A program made the translations under genes and the position numbers. The notes beneath the pieces were generated by a model. It saw nothing but the letters and a program-made list of their open reading frames with translations. It was not told the DNA's origin and did not search any database. From positions 1 through 64,000 of the forward strand of contig JAILLN010000003.1 in the NCBI GenBank assembly GCA_024693135.1: 64,000 nucleotides of DNA, in the 5' to 3' direction. Numbering within the stretch: the first letter of the stretch is position 1; every line of letters begins with the position of its first letter. The DNA is from Lachnospiraceae bacterium (GTDB taxonomy: Bacteria > Bacillota > Clostridia > Lachnospirales > Lachnospiraceae). Shown one piece after another: positions 36,820 to 46,593 of this stretch.

Positions 36820-37020
36820 TCAGACCGCATTCATCCGAGCCACCAGATCGTCCGCATCGATCCCATGTACTGCGGCCGCTTCCTCCACCGTTTCTCCCAT
36901 GGAAGCCGGGCAGCCAATGCAATGCATCCCGATCTCCATCAATACCGGCACCGCATCCGGTTTGATCTGAAGTACATCCCCGATGGTGGTTTCCTTTGTG
37001 ATCTCCATTGTCTCGCTCAT
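36820..37020 (-). CDS. DUF1858 domain protein
   Basis: 66 residues; ATG 37020 follows GGGAGG. The fold is that of DUF1858: T-I-G-D-V-L-Q-I-K-P-D-A-V-P-V-L, then C-I-G-C-P-A-S near residue 38-44 and a closing helix. Proteins of this type often stand next to redox or iron-sulfur genes, and the C-x-x-C-P may be redox active; the exact role is not known. It follows dnaB by 25 bases and is probably in its operon; the ferredoxin is downstream. Confidence 0.85.
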   Translation of the reverse strand: MSETMEITKETTIGDVLQIKPDAVPVLMEIGMHCIGCPASMGETVEEAAAVHGIDADDLVARMNAV

Positions 37021-37045
37021 GATTTCCTCCCTTTTCATTTTATGC

Positions 37046-38425
37046 TCATTCTGCGTTTTTCTCTGCTTCCTCGTCATCGTAGATCATATTTTCAAACTTC
37101 GTCAGGCTCTTCATCCAGGCAAGATGTACCGTGCCGGTCTCTCCATTCCGATGCTTTGCGATGATGATATCTGCCACCTGTGGTTTGTCGGATTCCTCCT
37201 GTGTATAATAATCCTCCCGGTAAATAAACATTACCAGGTCGGCGTCCTGCTCAATGGATCCGGATTCCCTTAAGTCCGACAGCATCGGCCTGTGGTTCGG
37301 TCGCTGCTCCGGCCCCCTGGACAACTGCGACAGGGCGATCACGGGCACGTCCAGCTCTCTGGCCAGGGACTTCAGCGACTGGGAGATATGAGATACCTCC
37401 TGCTGCTTGGAAAGCTCCATCCTCTGAGATCTGTCTCCGGTCATGATCTGCAGGTAATCAATGATCACCAGATCCAATGCCTTGTGCTCTGCCTTATATC
37501 TTATACACTTCGAACGGACCTCTGCCACCGAAATGCCTGGGGTAGCATCAATTGCCATATTGGACTTTCCAAGGGTTCCCGCACTTGTGACAAGCGCTTT
37601 CCAATCCTCATCCGTCAGTCCCTTTCCCGTACGGATGTATTTGGAATTAACCGAAGTATCCATGGCCAAAAGCCGGTTGATCAGCTGGCCCTTGGACATT
37701 TCCAGGGAGAAGATCAGGCAGTGCTTCTTTTCCCGAAAGGCAACATATTCGGCAATATTCAGGGCAAAAGCCGTCTTGCCCATGGAAGGCCTGGCGGCGA
37801 TCAGGATCAGATCCGACTTTTGGAACCCCGCCGTCTTTTCGTCCAGCTTCTCAAAACCGCTTGCCACACCGGTCACATAGCTGTCTGACTTAGCGGCTTC
37901 CTGGATCTTTTTCAGGGCTTCGATCACGTCATCCTTAATGGGAGTGATCCTTGAATCCCCGCTCCGGCCCTGGACAAGGTCAAGCATCTTCTTTTCTGTC
38001 CCGGCAAGGATATCCTCTATGCTCTGGCTTGCCTCGTAACATTCTGCCTGTATTTCCCTGCTGGCACGGATGATCTTCCTTAAGATCGACTTGTCCCGGA
38101 CAATGGTAGCATAATGCTTCGCCATATTGGAAGACGGCACAGACCGGATCAGGGTCTTGATAAATGCGGCATTGCTCGTTTCCGGCGGCGCGGCCTTCAT
38201 CCTCAGCCTTTCCGCCAGGGTGACCTCGTCGGCAGGCGTTCCCTCCCCGGACAGCTCCACAATGGCCTCAAACATCAGTCCATATTTGTCATTGTAAAAA
38301 TCAAGGCGTTCCAGGATCTCCGAAACCTCCGGGATCGTATCCGGTCTGATGAGCATGGCGCCGATGACAGACTGCTCCGCGGCGGAATCATGCGGCGGGG
38401 ACAGCTTGGGTGCACTCTCATCCAT
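37046..38425 (-). CDS. dnaB: Replicative DNA helicase DnaB (DnaC in Bacillus naming)
   Basis: 459 residues. ATG 38425 follows GTGAGG; a GTG four codons upstream is less likely. N-terminal helical domain (S-A-A-E-Q-S-V-I-G-A-M-L), linker, then RecA-like motor with Walker A A-R-P-S-M-G-K-T-A near residue 210 and L-S-Q-L-S-R-G-P-E-Q-R (motif 3-4) near 375. Hexameric 5'-3' helicase of the replication fork. The order gdpP-rplI-dnaB is conserved in Firmicutes; L9 ends eight bases before it. Confidence 0.96.
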   Translation of the reverse strand: MDESAPKLSPPHDSAAEQSVIGAMLIRPDTIPEVSEILERLDFYNDKYGLMFEAIVELSGEGTPADEVTLAERLRMKAAPPETSNAAFIKTLIRSVPSSNMAKHYATIVRDKSILRKIIRASREIQAECYEASQSIEDILAGTEKKMLDLVQGRSGDSRITPIKDDVIEALKKIQEAAKSDSYVTGVASGFEKLDEKTAGFQKSDLILIAARPSMGKTAFALNIAEYVAFREKKHCLIFSLEMSKGQLINRLLAMDTSVNSKYIRTGKGLTDEDWKALVTSAGTLGKSNMAIDATPGISVAEVRSKCIRYKAEHKALDLVIIDYLQIMTGDRSQRMELSKQQEVSHISQSLKSLARELDVPVIALSQLSRGPEQRPNHRPMLSDLRESGSIEQDADLVMFIYREDYYTQEESDKPQVADIIIAKHRNGETGTVHLAWMKSLTKFENMIYDDEEAEKNAE

Positions 38426-38433
38426 GATAATCC

Positions 38434-38880
38434 TCACTCTCCCTGTACATCAACGGTAAACTCCGCCGTCACCTGGGGGTGCAGCTTCACCTGGACCTGA
38501 TATGCTCCCAATGCCTTGATGGGTTCATCCAGCATGATCTTTTTCTTATCGATATCCAGCTCATGCTGTTTCTTCATTTCCTCTGCGATCTCCTTCGTGG
38601 ATACGGAGCCAAAGGCTTTCCCGTCCTTTCCGGCTCTGATCCTGCATACGACCGTGACCTCATCAAGCTTTTTCTTCATTTCCTCGGCTTCTGCCAGCCG
38701 CTTTGCTTCCTGCTGGGCCTTGGCTTCCTTTTTCAGCTTCACATCATTCAGGTTTTTATTATCGGCAGGGACTCCCAGCTTCTGCGGGAACAGATAGTTC
38801 CTGGCATATCCCTCCTTCACCTCCACGATCTCATCTTTTTTTCCAAGCGCCTTCACGTCTTCAAGCAATATGACTTTCAT
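38434..38880 (-). CDS. rplI: Ribosomal protein L9
   Basis: 148 residues. Signature N-terminal domain M-K-V-I-L-L-E-D-V-K-A-L-G-K-K and Y-A-R-N-Y-L-F-P, then a long charged helix and C-terminal domain. Binds 23S rRNA. Its ATG overlaps the gdpP stop by one base. Confidence 0.96.
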   Translation of the reverse strand: MKVILLEDVKALGKKDEIVEVKEGYARNYLFPQKLGVPADNKNLNDVKLKKEAKAQQEAKRLAEAEEMKKKLDEVTVVCRIRAGKDGKAFGSVSTKEIAEEMKKQHELDIDKKKIMLDEPIKALGAYQVQVKLHPQVTAEFTVDVQGE

Positions 38881-40943
38881 CAGATCTGTCCCTCCTCTTC
38901 CATGCTTTGGATTATTCCCTTCAGCTTGTCTACAGCCTCCTCCATCGTCACGTCCGCAAGCTGTGCCCCGGCGATATTCATATGGCCCCCTCCGCCGAGC
39001 TTCTCCATGATGATCTGCACATTAACCTCATCTATGGAGCGGGCACTGATATAGATCCTGCTTTGATATTCCGTCAATACAAAGGAGGCCTTGACCGCAT
39101 TGATATTCAAAAGCTCATTGGCCGCCTGCGCCCCTACCACGGTAGGGCTGTCTAAGCCCTTGCCGGGACATACGGACAAAGCATATTTTCCAAGGAAAAG
39201 CTCTGCCTTCTGCACGGCCTCCGCCCTTGCCCTGTAATCATCGAACTCATTGCGGAAGAGCTTCCGGACTCTTGTGATATCTGCCCCGTTCCTGCGCAGG
39301 AAGGCCGCGGCTTCGAAGGTTCTCACCCCGGACTTGGTCATGAAGTTGTTCGTATCGATCACGATCCCCGCATACAGGCTGTCCGCCTCGATCCCCTTGA
39401 TCCGGATATTATCATCTGAGATATATTGCAGGATCTCCGCCACCATCTCGCATGCACTGGATGCATAGGGCTCGATATAGGAAAGGGTGGCATTTTCTAT
39501 GGTTTCATTGCCCTGCCGGTGATGATCCAGGACCACGATCGACTTGCAGAGTCCCAAAAGATCCGGGCATTCCGTGATGGAGGGCTTATTTGTATCCACC
39601 ACCACCAGCGCAGAGCCTGAATCGGACAGCTGAATCGCCTCGCTGCTCGTCACAAACATATCCGCGTCATAGTCCGGATTATTCACAAATGCCTCATAAA
39701 ACGGCCGGATCGAGGCAGTCACATCATTGATCACGATATGGCATTTTCTTTCCAGCTGGACCGTAGCACAATATATGCCGATCGCCGCGCCGAAGGTATC
39801 GATGTCCGTATTCTTATGGCCCATGACAAAGACTCTTTCCTTCGACTCGATGATCTCCCTTAAGGCATGGGCTTTGACCCGGGACTTCACCCTGGTGTTC
39901 TTTTCGATCTGCTGGCTCTTCCCACCGTAGTATGTGGTCTTCTCCGGGGTTTTGACCACCGTCTGGTCTCCTCCCCGCCCCAGGGCCAGGTCTATGGCGC
40001 TTCTGGCATACTGGGCATCCTCATTCAGGGAGGCCGTGCCCAGTCCGAAGCCCATGGACAGGGTGACCGACATTTCATTTCCGATCTTGACGGTTTTTAC
40101 GTCCTCCAGGATATCGCAGCGGTTTGCCAGCATCCGCTCAAAGGACTCCTTTTTCATCGTGACGTAATACTTGTCTTTTTCAAAGCTCCTTACCACCGCA
40201 TCATAGGCCGCGAAATACTTCTTTATCTTCCGGTCGATCAGGGCGGAAAGGAGGGAACGGCGGACTTCCTCCACATTCTCCATGGCCTCATCGTAATTAT
40301 CCATGTAGATATAGCCGCAGACGATCTTCTGCTGGTCGATCTGGCGTATATACCGCCTTACCTCTGTCTCATCAAAAAGAAACAGCGTGATCAGCTCCCC
40401 GCTGAATTCGCCTGAAGAAAGAATGGCGCTCTCCTGGGCCATGGCATCTAACGGGATCTTTCTCATCTCTGCCTTGTAATCCCGCTCTCCGAGGGAAAAC
40501 TCTGCCGTGGCCACTTCCTCCTTATCCGGGAGGGATCCCTTTACCAGAGAAGGGATCACCGAGGTCACCGATTTGCCGAACAGGCTTCCCCTGCCGGATA
40601 TTTCCTGGAATTCCCGGTTGCACCACACGAAACGCCCGCTCTCATCCAGCAGGGCATAGGGCAGCGCAAGTCCCTTCAGCAGCTGCTTCTGCACCTGGCC
40701 ATAGCTTGTGGCAAAGTTGATCATGTCATTTAAGATCGCCTTCCGGTTTGCAAACCGGATGGATAATGCCACAGCCGCATAGACAAGGGCAAAAAGAATT
40801 GCAGCGACCCCGGCCTTTGCATTGATGAAAAGCACCGTGATCGCCATCGCAAATACAAGCACGGACAGCACCAGCGGCCATATGACATATAGGCTCAGCT
40901 GCCTGCTGACCCGCATCTTCTCCTTATTCTCCGTATCTTCCAT
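38880..40943 (-). CDS. gdpP: c-di-AMP phosphodiesterase GdpP (DHH/DHHA1)
   Basis: 687 residues. Two N-terminal membrane helices (about 18-60), a PAS-like domain, a degenerate GGDEF domain (about 180-320) and then the catalytic DHH part: G-H-K-N-T-D-I-D-T-F-G-A-A, V-V-D-T-N-K-P and V-L-D-H-H-R, ending in DHHA1 with G-G-G-G-H-M-N-I-A-G-A. This layout hydrolyses c-di-AMP to pApA at the membrane. It is the counterpart of the synthase CdaA at 56377 in this same window. Next upstream is a deacetylase, 18 bases away. Confidence 0.95.
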   Translation of the reverse strand: MEDTENKEKMRVSRQLSLYVIWPLVLSVLVFAMAITVLFINAKAGVAAILFALVYAAVALSIRFANRKAILNDMINFATSYGQVQKQLLKGLALPYALLDESGRFVWCNREFQEISGRGSLFGKSVTSVIPSLVKGSLPDKEEVATAEFSLGERDYKAEMRKIPLDAMAQESAILSSGEFSGELITLFLFDETEVRRYIRQIDQQKIVCGYIYMDNYDEAMENVEEVRRSLLSALIDRKIKKYFAAYDAVVRSFEKDKYYVTMKKESFERMLANRCDILEDVKTVKIGNEMSVTLSMGFGLGTASLNEDAQYARSAIDLALGRGGDQTVVKTPEKTTYYGGKSQQIEKNTRVKSRVKAHALREIIESKERVFVMGHKNTDIDTFGAAIGIYCATVQLERKCHIVINDVTASIRPFYEAFVNNPDYDADMFVTSSEAIQLSDSGSALVVVDTNKPSITECPDLLGLCKSIVVLDHHRQGNETIENATLSYIEPYASSACEMVAEILQYISDDNIRIKGIEADSLYAGIVIDTNNFMTKSGVRTFEAAAFLRRNGADITRVRKLFRNEFDDYRARAEAVQKAELFLGKYALSVCPGKGLDSPTVVGAQAANELLNINAVKASFVLTEYQSRIYISARSIDEVNVQIIMEKLGGGGHMNIAGAQLADVTMEEAVDKLKGIIQSMEEEGQI

Positions 40944-40961
40944 GCATTACCCGCTTCATCC

Positions 40962-41735
40962 TCAATAGAATTCATACACAGCATTCAGGGAATCAAAAAA
41001 AGCCTTTTCCTTTTCCATGCTGATCTTTCCGTCCACCAGATTGCCCCTTGAATCTACCGTAGGGTGTACCATGATCTCGGTAAGCTTCTGCCTGGGAAGC
41101 CGGTCTGCCCGTTTCCGGAAATCCTTGTAGGATCCGAAATAATCCGTCGTCTTGACCCCTGATCTGGAAAGAGTCCAGTTATACCAGTATTTATAGATGG
41201 CCTTAGGCAGCGATATCCTGCCATACAGGTTTCTGGTAAGGCGCACCGACCGGATATTATACTTTGGGATCAGGGGAGAGAGCACCTTCCATATGGAACG
41301 GTCTGTATGGACATGGTGGTGGGAATCCAGATGATGGTCAGCCAGCCCAAATTCGATATATCTGCGAAGCTGTGCCTCGATCTCTTCCCTTACCGCCTGC
41401 GCTTCCTTCCTGGAAATGAAAAGCCTCGTCCAGGTATTCTTTTCAAAGGCGGCATTAAACCTTCCCTTCCTGTCACAGAATCTTGGACATCTTCGGATCG
41501 GCATCGTGAGGGGATATCCTGAGGTCAGGTTCAGATGGATCCCCACCCGGTCTTCAAAACCGCATATCTTTGCCAGCCGCACGGCATCCTCTGTATAGGG
41601 CATATTGACCATCAGGGTCGTGCTGCTGATTATCCGTCTCTGGAAGCACTTGCATATCGCATAGTTCACTTCCCTGCTTATCCCGAAATCATCGGCGTTG
41701 ACGATTAAATGTTGCATTGATATACAATACTCCAT
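40962..41735 (-). CDS. ChbG/HpnK-family carbohydrate deacetylase (YdjC-like)
   Basis: 257 residues. YdjC/ChbG signature: L-I-V-N-A-D-D-F-G at residues about 10-18 (Asp metal/catalytic residues) and H-L-D-S-H-H-H-V-H with metal-binding His residues near 135. Members remove N-acetyl from chito-oligosaccharides or polyisoprenoid sugars (HpnK). The ATG at 41735 follows GAGGG; M-Q-H-L six codons later is a second choice. No chitobiose genes are nearby, so the substrate is unknown. Cotranscription with gdpP is likely. Confidence 0.85.
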   Translation of the reverse strand: MEYCISMQHLIVNADDFGISREVNYAICKCFQRRIISSTTLMVNMPYTEDAVRLAKICGFEDRVGIHLNLTSGYPLTMPIRRCPRFCDRKGRFNAAFEKNTWTRLFISRKEAQAVREEIEAQLRRYIEFGLADHHLDSHHHVHTDRSIWKVLSPLIPKYNIRSVRLTRNLYGRISLPKAIYKYWYNWTLSRSGVKTTDYFGSYKDFRKRADRLPRQKLTEIMVHPTVDSRGNLVDGKISMEKEKAFFDSLNAVYEFY

Positions 41736-41779
41736 TTTCCCTCATTTGACAAGAATGCCCGGATTATGCGCCCGGACAC

Positions 41780-41807
41780 AACAAAAGCCCGGAATGCTCC
41801 GGGCTTT
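41780..41807 (-). terminator. Strong intrinsic terminator
   Basis: AAAGCCCGGA (41784-41793) and TCCGGGCTTT (41798-41807) form ten pairs with a 4-base loop. On the minus strand TTTTGTTG follows, so it closes the orphan gene at 41833; A and T tracts on both sides could let it work in either direction. Confidence 0.85.
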
Positions 41808-41832
41808 AATCTGCATGATGTAAATCTGATCC

Positions 41833-42264
41833 TTACAGGGAGAAATCTGCCAGAGGCTCGGCTGCCTTCTGGGCATTCTGCCTTGCAACCTCTGCCGCGT
41901 TGCGGTCGGAAACCACGACCCTGGCGCTGCCGGAAGAGGAATCCTCTCCTGCATAGGCCGGTACGTCACGCATATCTCTCAAAATATCCGGCAGCTTGCT
42001 CATGAGCTTATCTGCCATGGACTCGAAGCTGCTCTTGGGATTATCCAGCCTGGCCTTCTGGAAGGAATTCTCCGGAGATACCCTGGTCTGGATGACGCCG
42101 CCGCCATTTTCCGGAATATACTGGGATACCGGACCCTGGGAACGGGAAACGGCCGACTCGGCAGACTTGCTCTCCTGCGTCCTCTGTGCCGCTTCTGCAC
42201 GTCCAGGCTGAAGCCTTAATGCCTGGGCCGCTATATTGTAGTCTGACACACCGCCGATCCTCAT
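41833..42264 (-). CDS. Small unknown protein, single transcription unit
   Basis: 143 residues, soluble, no signal peptide, rich in Ala, Ser, Gln and Arg; opening M-R-I-G-G-V-S-D-Y-N-I-A-A-Q-A-L, a basic middle and an Ala-rich helix at the end (R-N-A-A-E-V-A-R-Q-N-A-Q-K-A-A-E-P). A TATAAT (minus strand 42324-42329) is about 60 bases upstream and GGAGG precedes the start by 13 bases. The terminator at 41780-41807 ends it. I do not recognise the family; flagellar or secretion-related Ala/Ser-rich proteins look alike but nothing proves it. Confidence 0.65.
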   Translation of the reverse strand: MRIGGVSDYNIAAQALRLQPGRAEAAQRTQESKSAESAVSRSQGPVSQYIPENGGGVIQTRVSPENSFQKARLDNPKSSFESMADKLMSKLPDILRDMRDVPAYAGEDSSSGSARVVVSDRNAAEVARQNAQKAAEPLADFSL

Positions 42265-42388
42265 TGTCCTTAAATATCCTCCATCCGGGATTCACCACTT
42301 GTTCCGGGTTTTTCACTGTCAAATATTATATCGGCTAAAATCCGAAAAAAAAAGGTTCGATCTTGTACTTTATTTCATACAAAGCCAG

Positions 42389-44206
42389 TCAGGCCTCGAC
42401 CGGCTCCCACAATTCCTCGAATTCCTCCCGGCTGATCTTTTCCCTCTCCAGGAGAAGCTTCGCCGTCCTCTCCAGTACATCCATATGCTCCCGGATCAGC
42501 TCCTTTGCCTTATTGTGGCAGTCGTCAATGATGGCCTTTACCTCATCATCGATCTCATTGGCCGTTTCCTCTGAATGAGACCTGGGATGCGCAAGATCCC
42601 TTCCGATAAAGACCTCATCATCCTCATCATAGCTCACCACGCCCATCTTATCGCTCATGCCATAGGTCGTGACCATGCGCCTGGCCAGCTTGGTCGCCTG
42701 TTTGAAATCATGGGATGCACCCGTCGTCACGTCATCGAAGAACATCTCCTCCGCTACCCTGCCGCCCAGGTCCACGATGATCTCATTCAGCATCCGCTTC
42801 TTTGTCCGGAACATCTCATCCTTTTCCGGAAGCGGCATGGTATAGCCTGCAGCCCCCATCCCGGTGGGTATGATCGAGATGGTATATACCGGGCCGACCC
42901 CGGGCAGCACATGGAAAAGCACCGCATGTCCCGCCTCATGGTAAGCCGTGATCTTCTTTTCCTCATCCGTGATGACCTTGCTCTTTTTCTCTGCGCCGAT
43001 GCCAACCTTGACAAAGGCCTTGCGGATGTCGCTCTGGACAATATATGCCCGGTTGTCCTTTGCCGCATCAATGGCCGCCTCATTCATGAGGTTTTCAAGG
43101 TCAGCTCCGGTAAAGCCGGCTGTGGTCTGGGCGATCTGCTTCAGATCCACATCATCCCCAAGGGGCTTATTTTTCGCATGGACCTTCAGGATATCCTCCC
43201 TGCCCTGTACGTCGGGGGCTCCCACCCCCACTCGGCGGTCAAACCTGCCCGGCCTCATGATGGCCGGATCCAGGATATCCACGCGGTTTGTGGCGGCCAG
43301 CACGATGATCCCTTCATTGACCCCAAAGCCGTCCATTTCCACCAAAAGCTGGTTCAGGGTCTGCTCTCTCTCATCATGGCCGCCGCCAAGTCCGGAACCC
43401 CTCTTCCTTGCCACGGCATCGATCTCGTCAATAAATACGATGCAGGGAGAGTTTTTCTTGGCCTCCTGGAAAAGGTCCCTTACCCGGGAAGCGCCCACGC
43501 CCACAAACATTTCCACAAAATCCGATCCGGAAATGGAAAAAAACGGGACGTCCGCCTCTCCCGCCACTGCCCTGGCAAGCAATGTCTTCCCTGTACCGGG
43601 AGGCCCCACCAGGATCACCCCCTTCGGGATTCTTGCCCCAACGGAGGTATATTTTTCCGGATTCTTCAGGAAATCAACGATCTCCTCCAGATCCTCCTTT
43701 TCCTCCTTCAAGCCGGCTACCTCCTTAAAGGTCACCTTTGTTTCGCCGGCACTGAACATTCTCGCCCTGCTCTTGCCGAAGGCCATCATGCGTCCCCCTC
43801 CGGCATTGTTTGCCTGGGAATTCATGATATTCATGAATATAATGATGACCACCGCCGCTAAAGCCACCGGGAATCCATAGGTCACGATGGGATTGGACCT
43901 TTGTACCACATCCTCCTGGAAAGAGGGATAGATCTGCTTCAATTCCTTTTCCGTCCCTGCCACATCGGCCACGTACAGCTTATGGCTGCTCCCATCGGCA
44001 AGAAGCACGGTAAGCTCCCCGGTGGGGGTCTCCGAATAAGGCTTCAGCACCGCCGCAGTCACATTCTCGTTTTCTACATCCTTCAGAAAGTCCTCATAAT
44101 TATAGACGTCCCTTGTCTGGTAGCTGTTGCTGAAGGTCAGTATAGCCAAAAGGATCACGGCCGCCACCAGGATATAGGCCGCCACCCCACGATTGCCGCT
44201 TTTCAA
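42389..44206 (-). CDS. ftsH: ATP-dependent zinc metalloprotease FtsH
   Basis: 605 residues. Two N-terminal membrane helices (about 8-28 and 110-130) flank an outside domain. The AAA domain has Walker A G-P-P-G-T-G-K-T (about 202), Walker B F-I-D-E-I-D-A and second region R-P-G-R-F-D-R. Protease motif H-E-A-G-H (about 420) binds zinc. It degrades membrane and cytosolic proteins. Overlaps hpt by four bases. No clear hairpin, only a run of ten T residues on the minus strand, follows the stop. Confidence 0.97.
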   Translation of the reverse strand: MKSGNRGVAAYILVAAVILLAILTFSNSYQTRDVYNYEDFLKDVENENVTAAVLKPYSETPTGELTVLLADGSSHKLYVADVAGTEKELKQIYPSFQEDVVQRSNPIVTYGFPVALAAVVIIIFMNIMNSQANNAGGGRMMAFGKSRARMFSAGETKVTFKEVAGLKEEKEDLEEIVDFLKNPEKYTSVGARIPKGVILVGPPGTGKTLLARAVAGEADVPFFSISGSDFVEMFVGVGASRVRDLFQEAKKNSPCIVFIDEIDAVARKRGSGLGGGHDEREQTLNQLLVEMDGFGVNEGIIVLAATNRVDILDPAIMRPGRFDRRVGVGAPDVQGREDILKVHAKNKPLGDDVDLKQIAQTTAGFTGADLENLMNEAAIDAAKDNRAYIVQSDIRKAFVKVGIGAEKKSKVITDEEKKITAYHEAGHAVLFHVLPGVGPVYTISIIPTGMGAAGYTMPLPEKDEMFRTKKRMLNEIIVDLGGRVAEEMFFDDVTTGASHDFKQATKLARRMVTTYGMSDKMGVVSYDEDDEVFIGRDLAHPRSHSEETANEIDDEVKAIIDDCHNKAKELIREHMDVLERTAKLLLEREKISREEFEELWEPVEA

Positions 44207-44739
44207 CTCTCATCCTCCTCAAATTCCACCACCCCGATATAGGGAAGGCTCCTGTACTTTTCCGCATAATCCAGCCCATAGCCCACCACAAACTCATCCG
44301 GGATCACGAAGCCGGTATAATCTACCTTCACATCCACGACCCTGCGGTCAGGCTTGTCTAAAAGGGCACAAAGCTTCAGGCTTTCGGGCCCCCTCTGCCT
44401 CAATATCTCCAGCAGGTAGTTCATTGTCCTGCCCGTATCGATGATATCCTCCACCACCAGGATATTTTTCCCGCGGATCGGCTCATCCAGATCCAGGGCG
44501 ATCTTTACCACGCCGGAGCTTACCGTCTCATTACCGTAGCTGGAGCAGCGCATAAAATCCATCTTCACCGGAAGTGAGATCCTTTTTGACAGCTCGCAGG
44601 CAAAATATACCGCCCCCTTCAGGATGCAGATGATCGTCAGTTCCTTTCCTTCATATTCCCTGCTGATCCGGCTTCCCAGTTCGCGGATCTTTTGGTTCGT
44701 CTCTTCTTCATTGAAGAGTACCCTCACTCGTTCTCTCAT
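44203..44739 (-). CDS. hpt: Hypoxanthine phosphoribosyltransferase
   Basis: 178 residues. PRPP-binding motif I-L-V-V-E-D-I-I-D-T-G-R-T (about 96-108), and an early K-G-A-V-Y-F loop. Salvages hypoxanthine/guanine to IMP/GMP. tilS-hpt-ftsH is a conserved Firmicutes order; its start overlaps the tilS stop (ATGA). Confidence 0.95.
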   Translation of the reverse strand: MRERVRVLFNEEETNQKIRELGSRISREYEGKELTIICILKGAVYFACELSKRISLPVKMDFMRCSSYGNETVSSGVVKIALDLDEPIRGKNILVVEDIIDTGRTMNYLLEILRQRGPESLKLCALLDKPDRRVVDVKVDYTGFVIPDEFVVGYGLDYAEKYRSLPYIGVVEFEEDES

Positions 44740-46088
44740 GCTCCTCCTTTAGTCGAAATGACCAATATCCTCTTTGTCGCCGCCGTGATCCGGTAATCCT
44801 CGCCTATCCTTCCTCCGGGCATCCAGATGATGCTGCTGCCCTCCGCCAGGACGTATAGCCTTTCCCTTTCTCTTTTCGGCACTTTCTCCTCGATCAGGAC
44901 ATCCTTCAGCTTCTTTGTGCCTCCCCTGATGCGGATCCTGTCCCCCGGCCTTCTTGTGCGGAATACGGCACTGCCTTGTATTCTATCATAGTCAAAGCAC
45001 CACTTACAACCGTCCTCCCATTCCGGAGCCTCGGCGGTCCACATCCGGTAAAGCCTCTCATCCGGAAGGCGCAGCCACCCTCCCTTCCCCATGACCTCCG
45101 AAAGGCGGTATTCCTCCCCTGTCTTTTCATCCAGGCCTTCCTTCCTTCGGATCCAGATCCGGTCAAATTCCCGCTCTGCCACAAATCCGTAAGGAAGATC
45201 TGCCCTTTTTCCGCTGATGCCGCAGGCAAGCTCCGCAACAAGCCGGATATGACGCCGTGTCAGATCCTTCAGCTTCCCTGCCTGGGACAGAAACATAGCC
45301 CGGATCATCCGGGAGGTGATGACCGGATCACAGTCCATGAATGCTTCCACCCGGATGCTGCATCCAAGCATGCCATGATCCTCCACATAGCGGCGTCCCT
45401 CCTCCTGTGAGAGCCGCTCAAGAAAATCCCCTTCCTCCCGCAGGGCTTCCGCAAAGCCTGTGATATGGCCTATGGCATCGGAGTTGACCTTCTCTGCTTC
45501 CTTCAGGATATTCTGCCGGATCCGGTTTCTTGCATAAGCCACGTCCGCATTGGTGGAATCCATGCAATAGGGGATATTTCTTTCCTCCAGATATTCCTCG
45601 ATCTCCCTGCGCCTGGCGCGTAAGAGCGGCCGGATGATCCTTCCGCTTACCGGTGCGATCCCGGAAAGCCCCTGCATCCCGCTGCCCCGGAACAGGTTGA
45701 AGAGCACGGTTTCCGCGCTGTCCTCCGCATGATGCGCCAGAGCGATCCGGTCGGCATCGGTTTCCTCAAAGACCCGGAGCCTTGCCATGCGCCCGGCTTC
45801 CTCCAGCCCGATGCCCTCACGCCTGGCCAGGGCAGGCACATCCATATCCGCCACCTTCAGGGGGATTCCCAGCCTGTCGCAGAGGCTCCGGCAAAGCTTC
45901 GCGTCCTCCTCTGCCTCAAGCCCCCTGATCCGGTGCATCACATGGACCGCCCTCAGCCGGATCCGGTATTCTTCCTCTTTTTCATGCAATAGAAAAAGGA
46001 GGCACACGGAATCTGCTCCTCCTGATAATCCGACAGCCACCGTACATCCCGGCGGCAGCATATGGTATTCCCGGACCATCCGGTCCAT
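44736..46088 (-). CDS. tilS: tRNA(Ile)-lysidine synthase
   Basis: 450 residues from ATG 46088, which lies 19 bases after the DivIC stop; longer starts would overlap DivIC and add basic residues foreign to the family, though the ribosome site at 46088 is weak. P-loop S-G-G-A-D-S near residue 22, then a TilS-type domain with A-L-A-H-H-A-E-D-S-A-E-T and a C-terminal TilS_C domain with R-R-P-G-D-R-I-R. It modifies C34 of tRNA-Ile(CAU) with lysine, changing AUG to AUA reading. Confidence 0.93.
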   Translation of the reverse strand: MDRMVREYHMLPPGCTVAVGLSGGADSVCLLFLLHEKEEEYRIRLRAVHVMHRIRGLEAEEDAKLCRSLCDRLGIPLKVADMDVPALARREGIGLEEAGRMARLRVFEETDADRIALAHHAEDSAETVLFNLFRGSGMQGLSGIAPVSGRIIRPLLRARRREIEEYLEERNIPYCMDSTNADVAYARNRIRQNILKEAEKVNSDAIGHITGFAEALREEGDFLERLSQEEGRRYVEDHGMLGCSIRVEAFMDCDPVITSRMIRAMFLSQAGKLKDLTRRHIRLVAELACGISGKRADLPYGFVAEREFDRIWIRRKEGLDEKTGEEYRLSEVMGKGGWLRLPDERLYRMWTAEAPEWEDGCKWCFDYDRIQGSAVFRTRRPGDRIRIRGGTKKLKDVLIEEKVPKRERERLYVLAEGSSIIWMPGGRIGEDYRITAATKRILVISTKGGA

Positions 46089-46107
46089 ATTAAGAGCCAG
46101 GCCGCTT

Positions 46108-46464
46108 TTACTTTTCCGGCTTGAATATGATCTCGTCTTCATGTACCAGGCCGAGCTTTTCCTTGGCGACCTCCTCTGCATATTTCTTTGTTTTGGTGAA
46201 CTTTTCAAACTCCACCAGGTCTTCGCTTCGTTTTTCTTCGGCCGTGATCTGTATCCCCAGGCTCTGCTTCCTGTCCTCTAAGCTCCTCTGCTTTTCCTTC
46301 AGGCTCATGGCATCGATCACGATGACGGTGATCAGCATCGCCACCACAAACATGATCCCCACCACCGGCATCTTGCTCTGCCTTTTTTTCCGGTACATGG
46401 CGGCACGCGGCACCGCAAATCCACTATCCAGATATTTATTTTTACCCATACCGCGTCTTTGCAT
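46108..46464 (-). CDS. divIC: Cell-division protein DivIC/FtsB family
   Basis: 118 residues from ATG 46464 (GGTGAG upstream); GTG 46506 and ATG 46449 are alternatives. Basic cytoplasmic start (R-K-K-R-Q-S-K), one membrane helix (about 33-52, V-V-G-I-M-F-V-V-A-M-L), then an outside coiled coil (K-E-K-Q-R-S-L-E-D) and the short conserved A-K-E-K-L-G-L-V. Joins FtsL in the divisome. Neighbours rqcP and tilS are the usual ones. A TTGACA at minus-strand 46553-46558, without a clear -10, may give it some own transcription. Confidence 0.9.
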   Translation of the reverse strand: MQRRGMGKNKYLDSGFAVPRAAMYRKKRQSKMPVVGIMFVVAMLITVIVIDAMSLKEKQRSLEDRKQSLGIQITAEEKRSEDLVEFEKFTKTKKYAEEVAKEKLGLVHEDEIIFKPEK

Positions 46465-46593
46465 GCCTGATCTCACCCCCGGCCTCCGTCCTTTTTCCGC
46501 GGCCACATCGATAGGAAAACGGAAATACAGAGACAGGGTAACATAAAATCTATGTCAAGTCAAATTCCCTGGACAAGGGTAGTCCTGACCCGT

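Noticed and set aside
42575-43880. Two long plus-strand frames (428 and 310 codons)
   Set aside because: Both are antisense to ftsH, a certain gene, and resemble no protein.
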